Below are positions 1-8,900 of a DNA stretch of 15,591 nt, one piece after another. Each line of letters begins with the position of its first letter. Positions within the stretch are counted from its first letter, which is position 1. Origin of the DNA: Parachlamydiaceae bacterium (GTDB taxonomy: Bacteria; Chlamydiota; Chlamydiia; Chlamydiales; Parachlamydiaceae); NCBI GenBank assembly GCA_013698165.1, contig JACCVN010000331.1:1-15591 (forward strand), in the 5' to 3' direction. Both the position numbers and the translations under genes were made by a program. Below the pieces are notes generated by a model. It was not told the origin of the DNA and did not search any database. It saw only the letters and a list, made by a program, of their open reading frames with translations.

Positions 1-1254
1 GCCTAATTTGGGATAGATACGTAGTTCACCATTTGCACCTTCATAATCGCCTGTGTGTCCATACCATCCATCACCAGTCATAAAGCCAATTGCATGGTTT
101 GTCGGATGTAAATCAGTTGTGACCTGCAAGTTAGTCTGAATGAGTTCCAATGAGCTTGGCACCTTTAACAATTTATTATTTTGAAGTGCATTTGAAAACG
201 CTAAGAGATCCTGCCCTGTAGAGTATGAGCATCCTGCAGGTGTCGCGCGTAGGGGAAGAAAACGGTGATTGCTTTCGAGTTCTTTACTATTTTCCCCCAT
301 GTATCCTATAGCAGTGCTTGAGGATTGCATTGTTTTAAGTTGATAATTGGAATTTTTCATCTCCGCGACATTAAAGATTTTTTCTTGGATATATGTATAA
401 TAGTCCATTTTAGAAACGTTTTCGATGATGGCACCAAGGAGAACAAAACCTAAGTTGCTATAACTGCATTGAGTTCCCGGTATAAACGAAGGCTCCTTAT
501 TTTTGGTGTTCTCAATAAAGCCTTTTGGAGTTTCAATCTCCCAGTAATTCCCTTCAATCTTCCCAGCGCCACCAGTATGTGTGAGAAGTTGATGGATAGT
601 CACTTTTTTCATATTTTCGTTCGTGATTTCATTAGAAAGATGCTTTCCGTTAGGATCAACTTCAACCAAAGATAATTCCTTAGAAAGATACTTTCCGATA
701 GGATCGTCCAAAGATAATTCCTTCTGCTCCATGAGCTGAAGAATCCCCACGATAGTAAACATTTTAGTCATCGAGGCTAAATTAAATTGTGTATTATCAT
801 CGTTTAATTTTTTAAGTTCAATATTTCTAAAACCAGTGTATGTTTCTAAAAGAGTGTCGCTATTATTCTTAGCGATTATTACAGTACCCGAAAAGTCTTT
901 ATTTTTTGACAATTTTTCGATGTGCAGTTGAATAGCATTAATTTCTTCCGCTTCAGTTTTCGTAGGCGCCAAAATCGTAGCAATTGTGTTTTTAAAAATA
1001 ACTGATTCTTTTTTTACAATTCCTTGATTTTCTTGAAGAGAACCAGAAAATCCACCAAAACTTACTAATCCTCCGGTTGAAATATGAGTTTTTAAACGGG
1101 CAATTTCCTCATCACTTCCTTTTATTTTATAATTGATTTTATCAATACTTATAACATTTATCGGCAGATGTGCCACATTTTGATCTATTTTTTTTAGTTG
1201 GAAGGAGTGAGCGCCAGAATTATCAGAAAAATTTAGAGAATAATTAGGTATCAT
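1..1254 (-). CDS. Serine hydrolase, beta-lactamase / DD-peptidase-like family (3' end cut off by window edge)
   Basis: My own reverse-strand translation gives 418 stop-free codons from an ATG at 1254 to the window edge, so the C-terminus is missing. All three active-site motifs of the class C beta-lactamase / R61 DD-peptidase / esterase family are visible: SMTK (nucleophile S161, K164), YSN (Y265-N267) and HTG (residues 400-402). The typical LLTHTGG segment lies near residues 223-229. HTG instead of KTG resembles R61-type DD-peptidases and LACTB-like hydrolases more than true beta-lactamases, so the substrate (peptidoglycan stem peptide, ester or other peptide) cannot be decided. About 105 residues precede the catalytic domain; I do not recognise them and see no signal peptide or membrane segment, which suggests a cytosolic protein or one exported by another route. 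The start is supported by a purine-rich ribosome-binding site (GGGAGG) at 1258-1266. The gene looks AT-richer than the operon to its right, from which it is separated by a terminator. It occupies the place tal has in Chlamydiaceae. Confidence 0.85.
   Translation of the reverse strand, partial: MIPNYSLNFSDNSGAHSFQLKKIDQNVAHLPINVISIDKINYKIKGSDEEIARLKTHISTGGLVSFGGFSGSLQENQGIVKKESVIFKNTIATILAPTKTEAEEINAIQLHIEKLSKNKDFSGTVIIAKNNSDTLLETYTGFRNIELKKLNDDNTQFNLASMTKMFTIVGILQLMEQKELSLDDPIGKYLSKELSLVEVDPNGKHLSNEITNENMKKVTIHQLLTHTGGAGKIEGNYWEIETPKGFIENTKNKEPSFIPGTQCSYSNLGFVLLGAIIENVSKMDYYTYIQEKIFNVAEMKNSNYQLKTMQSSSTAIGYMGENSKELESNHRFLPLRATPAGCSYSTGQDLLAFSNALQNNKLLKVPSSLELIQTNLQVTTDLHPTNHAIGFMTGDGWYGHTGDYEGANGELRIYPKLG
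632..721 (-). repeat. In-frame tandem duplication inside the serine hydrolase gene
   Basis: Two adjacent, very similar copies of 48 nt (632-679) and 42 nt (680-721) differ by a 6-nt insertion and a few substitutions. In the protein they give KELSLDDPIGKYLS (residues 178-191) followed directly by KELSLVEVDPNGKHLS (192-207). The first is the normal family segment that follows the SxxK helix; the second is a diverging extra copy. The reading frame is preserved. Confidence 0.85.
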
Positions 1255-1277
1255 AATGCCCTCCCTCGTTAAAAATT

Positions 1278-1286
1278 ATTATAGCA
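1278..1286 (-). promoter_or_regulatory. Extended -10 promoter of the serine hydrolase gene
   Basis: On the minus strand the sequence reads TGCTATAAT: a perfect -10 hexamer (1278-1283) with the TG of an extended -10 one base upstream (1285-1286). There is no good -35 at 17 bp, which is common for extended -10 promoters. Transcription would start near 1271, leaving a leader of about 17 nt that contains the ribosome-binding site. Confidence 0.55.
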
Positions 1287-1426
1287 TTAATTAATATGTG
1301 CCGCATACATTTTTCATGTAACAACAATTCAAAAAAGAGATTCTTTTTCTACTAAGACAACCTGATAGGCGAGTTTGATGAATGTTCCAAAAGAGCCTTT
1401 GCTGTCGATTCGCGGCTAGGGTAGTC

Positions 1427-1510
1427 GCCTGCCGCGTCTCGCAGCAGGAGTAGAGATAGACAGAGACAGCATGTACGTTTCACTGGCTCTTGCTGCCAGA
1501 CGCAGCAGGC
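1427..1510. repeat. Long imperfect inverted repeat (24-bp arms, 36-nt loop)
   Basis: Arm 1427-1450 pairs with arm 1487-1510. The outer 13 bases match with one mismatch, and the inner 10 match apart from one G-T pair; a single mismatch (1440/1497) separates them. The element is clearly GC-richer than the flanking DNA. It lies 3 bp beyond the U-tract of the rpoC terminator. Segments just outside (AAGAGCC at 1391-1397, GCTGTC at 1401-1406) can also pair with sequences inside, so alternative folds exist. It could be a REP/MITE-like element, a structured RNA or the remnant of one; nothing in the sequence decides this. Confidence 0.6.
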
Positions 1511-1513
1511 TAC

Positions 1514-1560
1514 AAAAAAGCCCATAACATAGCCTCAATTGAGGCTGTGTTATGGGCTTT
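1514..1560 (-). terminator. Rho-independent terminator of the rpoBC transcript
   Basis: Arms 1517-1536 and 1541-1560 form a 20-bp stem with one mismatch (1530/1547) and a 4-nt AATT loop. On the minus strand the stem is followed by six T residues (1519-1514, shared in part with the stem base). It begins 22 nt past the rpoC stop codon. The strength of the stem marks it as the end of the long operon and separates it from the hydrolase gene. Confidence 0.92.
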
Positions 1561-1582
1561 ATAAGATCAACTCTAGGTTAAC

Positions 1583-4500
1583 TTAGAACGAGTCGTCGAA
1601 GCTAAAGACCAGTTCTTCTTCGAGTTCACGGTCGACGAAATTCTTCACGCGGCGATGTCTTTCGAAACCTGTACCGCCCGGAATGATGTGACCCATGATC
1701 ACGTTCTCTTTAAATCCGAGCAAGTAGTCAGTTTTTCCAGCACAAGCAGCTTCTGTTAGGACGCGAGTTGTATCTTGGAAGGACGCCGCCGAAATAAATG
1801 ATTCCGTACTAAGCGATGCTTTGGTGATTCCCAAAAGAACCGGCAGACCTTGAGCGGGCTTACCGCCCTCTCTGACAACCTTTTGGTTTTCCAACTCAAA
1901 TTCCTTCTTATCAACTTCTTCACCGTAAAGCAGGCTTGTATCACCTGGATCAGCAACCCGAACTTTTTTAAGCATCTGGCGAACAATAATCTCAATGTGT
2001 TTATCGTTAATATCTACACCTTGTAGACGATAAACTTCTTGAACCTGGTTAACCAAGTACTTTTGAAGTTCGCGTACACCGCAGATCTCCAGGATCTCGT
2101 GTGGAATAACAACACCACCGGTAAGCTGCTGCCCCTTAATCACATGGTCACCACGCTGAACAACTAAGTGTTTAGTGTGAGGAATAAGATGCTCTTCTTC
2201 CATTCCTGAAACTTCATCGCGCACAACAACAATACGCTTGCTCTTTTGAACACCACGGAAGTCGACAACACCATCAATTTTGGCAATCTCTGCAGAATCG
2301 CGAGGCTTACGAGCTTCAAAAAGCTCAGCAACGCGCGGCAGACCACCCGTAATATCCTTGGTTTTCATCGCTGCACCGCGAGGCAATCTTGCTAGCAGCT
2401 TACCTGCTGTTGAGAATTGACCCTCTTCAACAGAGATGATAGCTCCAGAAGGAATTGGATAGGTACCAATAAGATCCTGATAGCCTTCATCCGCGTAAAT
2501 AACAATCTGTGGATGCAGTTCACCACGATGCTGCTTAACAACCAACTCAGTCTGACCTGTTTGTTTGTTAATATTGCGCTCTGTGGAGATACCTTCTACA
2601 AGGTCTTCATATTTTACATATCCAGGGCGGTCGCAAATAATTGGAATATTATGCTGTTCCCAAACGGCAACTTTCGTTCCGATCTTAACCTTCGAACCAT
2701 CCGGCAATAGAATCTTAGTCCCAAGCTCAACGTTAAAGGCTTGGAGCGGTTCAATCGATTTTGTGCTTAAGAGTTTCTTATACTCTTCAAGCGAACGACC
2801 TTCATCCCGAACAATATTCAATGAACCGTTTTTGTTCAGTGAAATCCATTGACCTTCATCATTCTTAACAATCCGCAGATCAAGATAGACTAGGATACCT
2901 TCATGCTCAGCGTTAATCTCTGGGCTGACACTTGCAGACGCAATACCACCCAAGTGGAACGTACGCATCGTCAACTGAGTTCCAGGTTCACCGATCGACT
3001 GAGCAGCGATAATCCCGACAGCTTCACCCATGCTAACTTTGCGACCGTTGGCAAGATTGACACCATAACATTTGGCGCAAACACCACGACGAGTTTCACA
3101 TGTAAGTACAGATCGGATTTTAACACTTTCAATGCCTGCGTCATCAATCCCTTCCGCTTGCTGGATAATAAGGGTCTCTCCGCCTTTAGCCAGCAGCTTA
3201 GTGCGGTCACCAGGCAAGTAAATATCATCGCAAACAGTACGGCCAAAGAGACGATCTTTGAGTGAAAGAAGTTCTTCCTGACCCTGTTTAATGGCAGAAA
3301 CTTCAATACCGTTCAGCGTTCCGCAATCTTCTTCTGTAATAATCACATCCTGACCTACGTCAACCAAACGGCGGGTCAAATATCCGGAGTCAGCAGTTTT
3401 CAGTGCCGTATCCGCCAAACCTTTACGCGCACCGTGTGAGGAAATGGAGAATTCCAATACCGTCAATCCCTCGCGGAAGTTAGACGTAATTGGCGATTCA
3501 ATAATCGCACCTGAAGGTTTTGCCATCAAGCCGCGCAAAGCGCCAAGCTGCTTAATTTGCGATTTGTTACCACGCGCACCGGAGTCAAGCATCAGGTATA
3601 GTGGGTTCATGCGTGAATCTTCAACCTGATTAATCAACTTGAACAGCTCTTCAGAAAGATTTTCTGAGACTTCAGTCCAAATACTAATCGTCTTGGATTT
3701 ACGCTCACCATCAGTGATAATACCATCTTCATACTGCTTTTTGACAATAGAAACGCGCACATGAGCTTCTTCAATAATTTGTGCCTTATTTGTCGGGATA
3801 CGTACATCGCATACACCCATAGACAAGGACGCTTTTGTAGCTTCAGCAAATCCAAGAGCTTTCAAATTATCAAGAAAGCGAACAGTCGATTCCAAACCGG
3901 CTTTTTTGTAGCAAAGCAGGACCAGTTCACTCATCTTTTTCTTTGGCAAACTATAGTTTTGAAAGCCTAACTCTTTAGGGACAATTGTGTTAAAGAGAAC
4001 ACGTCCTGGAGTTGTTTCAATGATTCCACCTTCAATACGCACTTTGATATGCTCATGGATATGCAAACCACGACTAAAATACTCCCCTTCGCCTCTTTCA
4101 AGCATTTCAGGATCATACCAGTTGTAGCTACCACTGGAATTCAAGGCCATCAGCACTTCATCGGCATCTCTAAAGATGCGCATTTTGCGCCCGAACTTTT
4201 CAGTATAATAGAGTGGATCGCACATCAAGTAATACAACCCAAGTGTCATATCTTGAGAAGGCACAGCGACAGGTTTTCCTGAGGATGGCAAGAAGATGTT
4301 ATCCGGCGCCATCATCAATAGTTTAGCTTCCAACTGCGCTTCTACAGACAAAGGAACATAAACGGCCATTTGGTCACCGTCAAAGTCGGCGTTAAACGCA
4401 GCGCAAACAAGAGGATGCACACGAATCGCTTTTCCTTCGATCAACACAGGTTCGAAAGCCTGGATTCCCAAACGGTGAAGTGTAGGAGCACGGTTAAGTA

Positions 4501-5752
4501 GAACAGGGTGACCTTTAATGATATCTTCAAGAACATCCCAAACTTCTGTCGCATGGCGATGGATCATTTTTTTGGCTGAGCGGATAGTATAAACCAAGCC
4601 CAAATCTTTCAAGCGCTTAACAATAAAAGGCTCAAAAAGCTCTAGAGCCATTAACTTTGGCAAACCGCACTGATTGAATTTAAGCTCTGGGCCCACAACA
4701 ATTACAGAACGACCAGAGTAGTCAACACGTTTACCAAGAAGATTCTGACGGAAACGACCTTGCTTACCTTTTAACATTTCAGAAAGGGATTTCAATGGGC
4801 GATTACCTGTTCCCATGACCGGGTGACCATGACGACCATTATCAAATAACGCATCGACAGCTTCTTGCAGCATCCGCTTTTCGTTGCGAATAATAACATC
4901 AGGAGTCTTCAACTTCAAAATTGCTTTTAAGCGATTGTTTCGGTTGATGACGCGACGATAGAGGTCATTCAAGTCAGAAGTCGCAAAACGACCGCCATCG
5001 AGAGGTACTAGGGGACGAAGATCAGGTGGAAGAACAGGGACAGCCTGAAGTACCATCCAATCAGGTTTATTGTCGGAAGAAACAAAACTTTCCACAATTT
5101 TCAAACGTTTAGCAAGCTTCATACGCGCTTGCTGAGATTTTGTTTTGCGCAACTTTTCTTTCAAATCAACTAGCAGGGATTGCAGGTCTTCTAACGCCAA
5201 CAGTTCTTTAATTGCCTCGCCACCCATTTTAGCAACAAAGGAATCGCGGCCCCATTTCTCTTGAGCTTCGCGGTATTCAACGTCGTTGAGAAGCTGTTTG
5301 CGCTCTAAATCAGTATGGCCAGCCTCGGTAACAACATATTCTTCGTAATAGATGATACGTTCCAGATCTGCAGATGACATTCCTAATACGTTACCAATGC
5401 GTGAAGGCATAGTTTTGAAAAACCAAATATGGACAACCGGTACCGCAAGATCGATATGGGCCATTCTTTCACGTCTGACTTTCGATAAGGTCACTTCTAC
5501 ACCACAACGGTCGCAGATAATGCCCTTATGCTTAATTTTCTTATACTTTCCGCAAGCACATTCCCAATCGCGTGTGGGACCAAAAATTTTCTCACAAAAC
5601 AATCCGCCTTTCTCAGGTTTGAACGTCCGATAATTGATTGTTTCAGGCTTTTTGATCTCGCCGCGTGACCATTTATTGCGGATCACCTCTTCCGAGGCAA
5701 TACGGATGGTCAACTTGTCAAACTGCTGCTCTTGCTGATGGTCTTCTAACAT
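1583..5752 (-). CDS. rpoC: DNA-directed RNA polymerase subunit beta'
   Basis: This is the beta' subunit, which forms the active site and DNA clamp of RNA polymerase. At 1389 residues it is close to the family norm (E. coli 1407). The N-terminal zinc site is complete (C65, C67, C80, C83). The catalytic NADFDGD motif lies at residues 454-460, with D456, D458 and D460 holding the active-site magnesium. The second zinc site uses a Cys of EEDCGT plus C885, C892 and C895. The bridge helix/trigger loop region GEAVGIIAAQSIGEPGTQL follows. No frameshift or unusual insertion is seen. The ATG start has a good Shine-Dalgarno sequence (TTAGGAGAGTTGC before it). The gene follows rpoB after 157 bp that contain a hairpin, and a strong terminator lies downstream. 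Confidence 0.99.
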   Translation of the reverse strand: MLEDHQQEQQFDKLTIRIASEEVIRNKWSRGEIKKPETINYRTFKPEKGGLFCEKIFGPTRDWECACGKYKKIKHKGIICDRCGVEVTLSKVRRERMAHIDLAVPVVHIWFFKTMPSRIGNVLGMSSADLERIIYYEEYVVTEAGHTDLERKQLLNDVEYREAQEKWGRDSFVAKMGGEAIKELLALEDLQSLLVDLKEKLRKTKSQQARMKLAKRLKIVESFVSSDNKPDWMVLQAVPVLPPDLRPLVPLDGGRFATSDLNDLYRRVINRNNRLKAILKLKTPDVIIRNEKRMLQEAVDALFDNGRHGHPVMGTGNRPLKSLSEMLKGKQGRFRQNLLGKRVDYSGRSVIVVGPELKFNQCGLPKLMALELFEPFIVKRLKDLGLVYTIRSAKKMIHRHATEVWDVLEDIIKGHPVLLNRAPTLHRLGIQAFEPVLIEGKAIRVHPLVCAAFNADFDGDQMAVYVPLSVEAQLEAKLLMMAPDNIFLPSSGKPVAVPSQDMTLGLYYLMCDPLYYTEKFGRKMRIFRDADEVLMALNSSGSYNWYDPEMLERGEGEYFSRGLHIHEHIKVRIEGGIIETTPGRVLFNTIVPKELGFQNYSLPKKKMSELVLLCYKKAGLESTVRFLDNLKALGFAEATKASLSMGVCDVRIPTNKAQIIEEAHVRVSIVKKQYEDGIITDGERKSKTISIWTEVSENLSEELFKLINQVEDSRMNPLYLMLDSGARGNKSQIKQLGALRGLMAKPSGAIIESPITSNFREGLTVLEFSISSHGARKGLADTALKTADSGYLTRRLVDVGQDVIITEEDCGTLNGIEVSAIKQGQEELLSLKDRLFGRTVCDDIYLPGDRTKLLAKGGETLIIQQAEGIDDAGIESVKIRSVLTCETRRGVCAKCYGVNLANGRKVSMGEAVGIIAAQSIGEPGTQLTMRTFHLGGIASASVSPEINAEHEGILVYLDLRIVKNDEGQWISLNKNGSLNIVRDEGRSLEEYKKLLSTKSIEPLQAFNVELGTKILLPDGSKVKIGTKVAVWEQHNIPIICDRPGYVKYEDLVEGISTERNINKQTGQTELVVKQHRGELHPQIVIYADEGYQDLIGTYPIPSGAIISVEEGQFSTAGKLLARLPRGAAMKTKDITGGLPRVAELFEARKPRDSAEIAKIDGVVDFRGVQKSKRIVVVRDEVSGMEEEHLIPHTKHLVVQRGDHVIKGQQLTGGVVIPHEILEICGVRELQKYLVNQVQEVYRLQGVDINDKHIEIIVRQMLKKVRVADPGDTSLLYGEEVDKKEFELENQKVVREGGKPAQGLPVLLGITKASLSTESFISAASFQDTTRVLTEAACAGKTDYLLGFKENVIMGHIIPGGTGFERHRRVKNFVDRELEEELVFSFDDSF

Positions 5753-5808
5753 GCAACTCTCCTAAAAATGTACTAGCAGCGGGACTTGTTCGTTTTGCAC
5801 ACATCTAC

Positions 5809-5837
5809 ACCCCTTCTTAGCAAAGCTAAGAAGGGGT
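5809..5837 (-). promoter_or_regulatory. Perfect 13-bp hairpin in the rpoB-rpoC spacer
   Basis: Arms 5809-5821 and 5825-5837 are perfectly complementary with a 3-nt loop. No U-tract follows on the minus strand, so it is not a canonical terminator. It lies about 73 nt after the rpoB stop and about 56 nt before the rpoC start. A role as RNase III-type processing site, mRNA stabiliser or partial pause site is inference. Confidence 0.6.
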
Positions 5838-5909
5838 AATTGCGCTAATCAGTTATTATTTAGAACAAAGTCTAATCGCGTCATTTGGGATATCTTTTAA
5901 ACTGGAGCC

Positions 5910-8900
5910 TTAGTCATCAGAGACAGATTCTGTTCTGATATCTAATCCAAGGCCCTGCATCTCTTTAATCAATACGTTAAAGGACTCAGGCGTTCCCGAA
6001 CGCAGAAGGTTTTCTCCTTTGACAATCGATTCATAAATACGGGTCCGTCCAGCGACGTCATCCGACTTTACGGTCAAAAGTTCTTGGAGAAGGTGCGCAG
6101 CACCATAGGCTTCTGCTGCCCAGACCTCCATCTCTCCGAAACGCTGACCACCCATCTGAGCTTTACCGCCCAATGGTTGTTGAGTGACAAGAGAGTATGG
6201 GCCGACCGCGCGAGCGTGAATTTTATCGGCAACAAGGTGGCTCAATTTCATCAAATAGATGTAGCCAACGACCACCGAGTTATCAAAGCGTTCACCTGTA
6301 CAGCCATTATAAAGGAAAAACTTACCATTATCTGAAAGACCTTGCTCACGCATCATTTTCCAGATTGATTCTTCAGAGAAACCCTCAAATACCGGGCTTT
6401 GAACATAGATGCCCGCTCTTTTGGCTGCGAAGCCAAGGTGCGTTTCAAAAAGCTGACCCATGTTCATCCGAGAAGGTACACCCAAAGGATTTAAAATCAC
6501 TTCAACGGGAGTTCCATCTTCAAGATAGGGCATGTCTGCTTCTAATACAATGCGTGAGACCACCCCTTTGTTACCGTGACGGCCAGCCATTTTATCGCCG
6601 ACTTGAAGTTTACGTTTTGATGCCACATAGACTTTCACTTGGCGTATGATGCCCGGTTCTAAGTCAGTATCACCTTTGCGCATAAATTCAATTTCAGCCT
6701 TATATTGGACTTCCAGAGCCTGCAACTGTATGGAATAATCAAATAGCAACTGCTTCAACACAGTGTATAGATCGTTATCAGGAGCAATTAAATCTTCTAC
6801 ATTTTCTTTTTCAAGGGCTTCAATCATCTCTTGGAAAATTGGCGCACCTTCTTCAATGATTACTTCTGCAGTACGACGATGCACAATTGTGCCGGGAGCT
6901 ACTTCATTCAGGAGTAAAGCGCCCAATCTTTCATGTCTTTCAACACGTAAGTCTTGCTGCTTGGATTTATACTCTTTTTGAATTTCTTTAAGCTTAGAAG
7001 CTTCTTCGACCAATTCATCATCGCTCTTAGAAAGTCGGTCACGGCGGCTAAAGACTTTAACATCCATGACAATCCCTTCAGTGCCTGGAGGCGCCACAAG
7101 AGAAGCATCTTTAACGTCTGCAGCTTTTTCACCGAAGATTGCACGCAATAAGCGTTCTTCAGGAGCTAGTTCCGTTTCAGATTTAGGAGTAATCTTACCT
7201 ACCAAAATATCGCCCGCTTTGATCTCAGCGCCGACGCGCACAATGCCGTCATCGCCTAAATTGATCAAGGCTTCTTCGGAGACATTTGGAATGTCGCGAG
7301 TGATCTCTTCTTTACCTAATTTGGTATCACGAGCAGTCAGTTCAAACTCTTCAATATAAATAGATGTGTAGGTATCTTCGCGCAAATGTTTTTCAGAGAT
7401 AATGATCGCATCTTCAAAGTTATAACCGTACCATGGCATAAACGCGACAAGCACGTTTTTACCTAAGGCCACTTCACCTTTATCAGTTGCTGGTCCATCG
7501 GCTAAAACGTCGCCGGCTTTAATTTCATCACCGACATGACAAAGCGGTGTTTGATTAATGCAAGTTCCTGCGTTTGAGCGTACAAACTTCTTAAGATGAT
7601 AGGTTTTCTTTTCCATGCGGTTATCTGTTGGAGCAACCACAATCCTAAAGCCATCTACAAAATCAACTACCCCATCTTCATGAGCAATAACAACAGCTCC
7701 GGAATCGCGTGCAGAACGAGCTTCAAGACCGGTTCCTACCAATGGAGCTTCCGGCTTAATTAGCGGGACCCCTTGCCTTTGCATGTTAGAACCCATCAAA
7801 GCGCGGTTAGCATCATCATGCTCAAGGAACGGAATCAATCCCGTTACAATAGAAACTAACTGTTTTGGCGACACATCCATGTGCGTAGCAGCACTAGTTT
7901 CAATTTCAACAGGCTCTCCTCTGTGACGGCCCCAGCAAACTGTTTCTTCAAACATGCCAAACTTATCAAGCTTCGCTGAAGCCTGGGCGATGATGCAACG
8001 CTCTTCATAATCCGCAGTCATGTATTCAATTTCATCTGTTACAATCCCATCGCGCACAATACGGTAAGGAGTTTCAATAAAACCGAATTCATTGATCTTA
8101 GCGTATGTCGAGAGTGAAGTGATCAAACCAATGTTTGGACCTTCAGGAGTTTCAATTGGGCAGATACGTCCATAGTGGCTAGAGTGAACGTCACGAACTT
8201 CGAAGCCAGCGCGATCACGGTTTAAGCCTCCGGGTCCAAGTGAAGAAAGACGACGTTTGTGCGTCAATTCAGCAATTGGGTTAGCTTGATCCATAAACTG
8301 CGACAATTGCGAACGACCAAAGAAGTCTTTAAGCACTCCTGAGAGACCCTTTGCAGAAACAATTTTTCCTGGTGTCAAAGTATCTGAAGAGAAGTCAAAG
8401 AGGTTCATACGTTCACGGATAATTTTCTCCATACGAGCAAGGCCGATGCGGCATTGATTTTGAATCAATTCACCAACAGAACGGACGCGACGATTGCCCA
8501 AGTGGTCGATATCATCGATCGAAACATCTTCATCGCCGGCTTTAAGGCGGATCAAATACTTCAGTGCGCCAATAACGTCTTCTTTTGAAAGTGTAACCAC
8601 TTGCAAAGTTTCGTCGTTGACAGGAACGCCAAGCTTTGAATTAAGTTTATAACGGCCTACGCGTCCTAAGTTATAACGCTTAGGATCGAAGAATAGACGC
8701 ATGATTGCAGAACGGGCATTGGAAAGAGTTGCAGGTTCACCCGGTCTAATTTTGCGGTAAAAATCTTTTAAGGCAGATTCATAAGAATCTGTTGGATCCT
8801 TGATAAGCATTTTTATGATCGGACTGCTTTCATCAGCGTCTTCAGCAATACGGATTTGATCCATGCCTGCGTCGACCATGCGTTTAAGCATTGCAGTTGT

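Larger units (their letters stand above)
1255..1582. other. Spacer between rpoC and the serine hydrolase gene
   Basis: This 328-bp stretch has no gene that I can support on either strand. It contains, from left to right, the hydrolase ribosome-binding site and promoter, an AT-rich stretch (about 1290-1400), a GC-richer long imperfect palindrome (1427-1510) and the rpoC terminator (1514-1560). Confidence 0.7.

Noticed and set aside
6197..6649. Plus-strand open frame of 150 codons opposite rpoB
   Set aside because: It is fully antisense to conserved rpoB codons; the long frame is explained by rpoB codon usage, and its product is not recognisable.
8283..8340. Possible rifampicin-resistance substitutions in rpoB
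   Set aside because: The residues equivalent to E. coli Q513, D516, H526 and S531 are all wild type.
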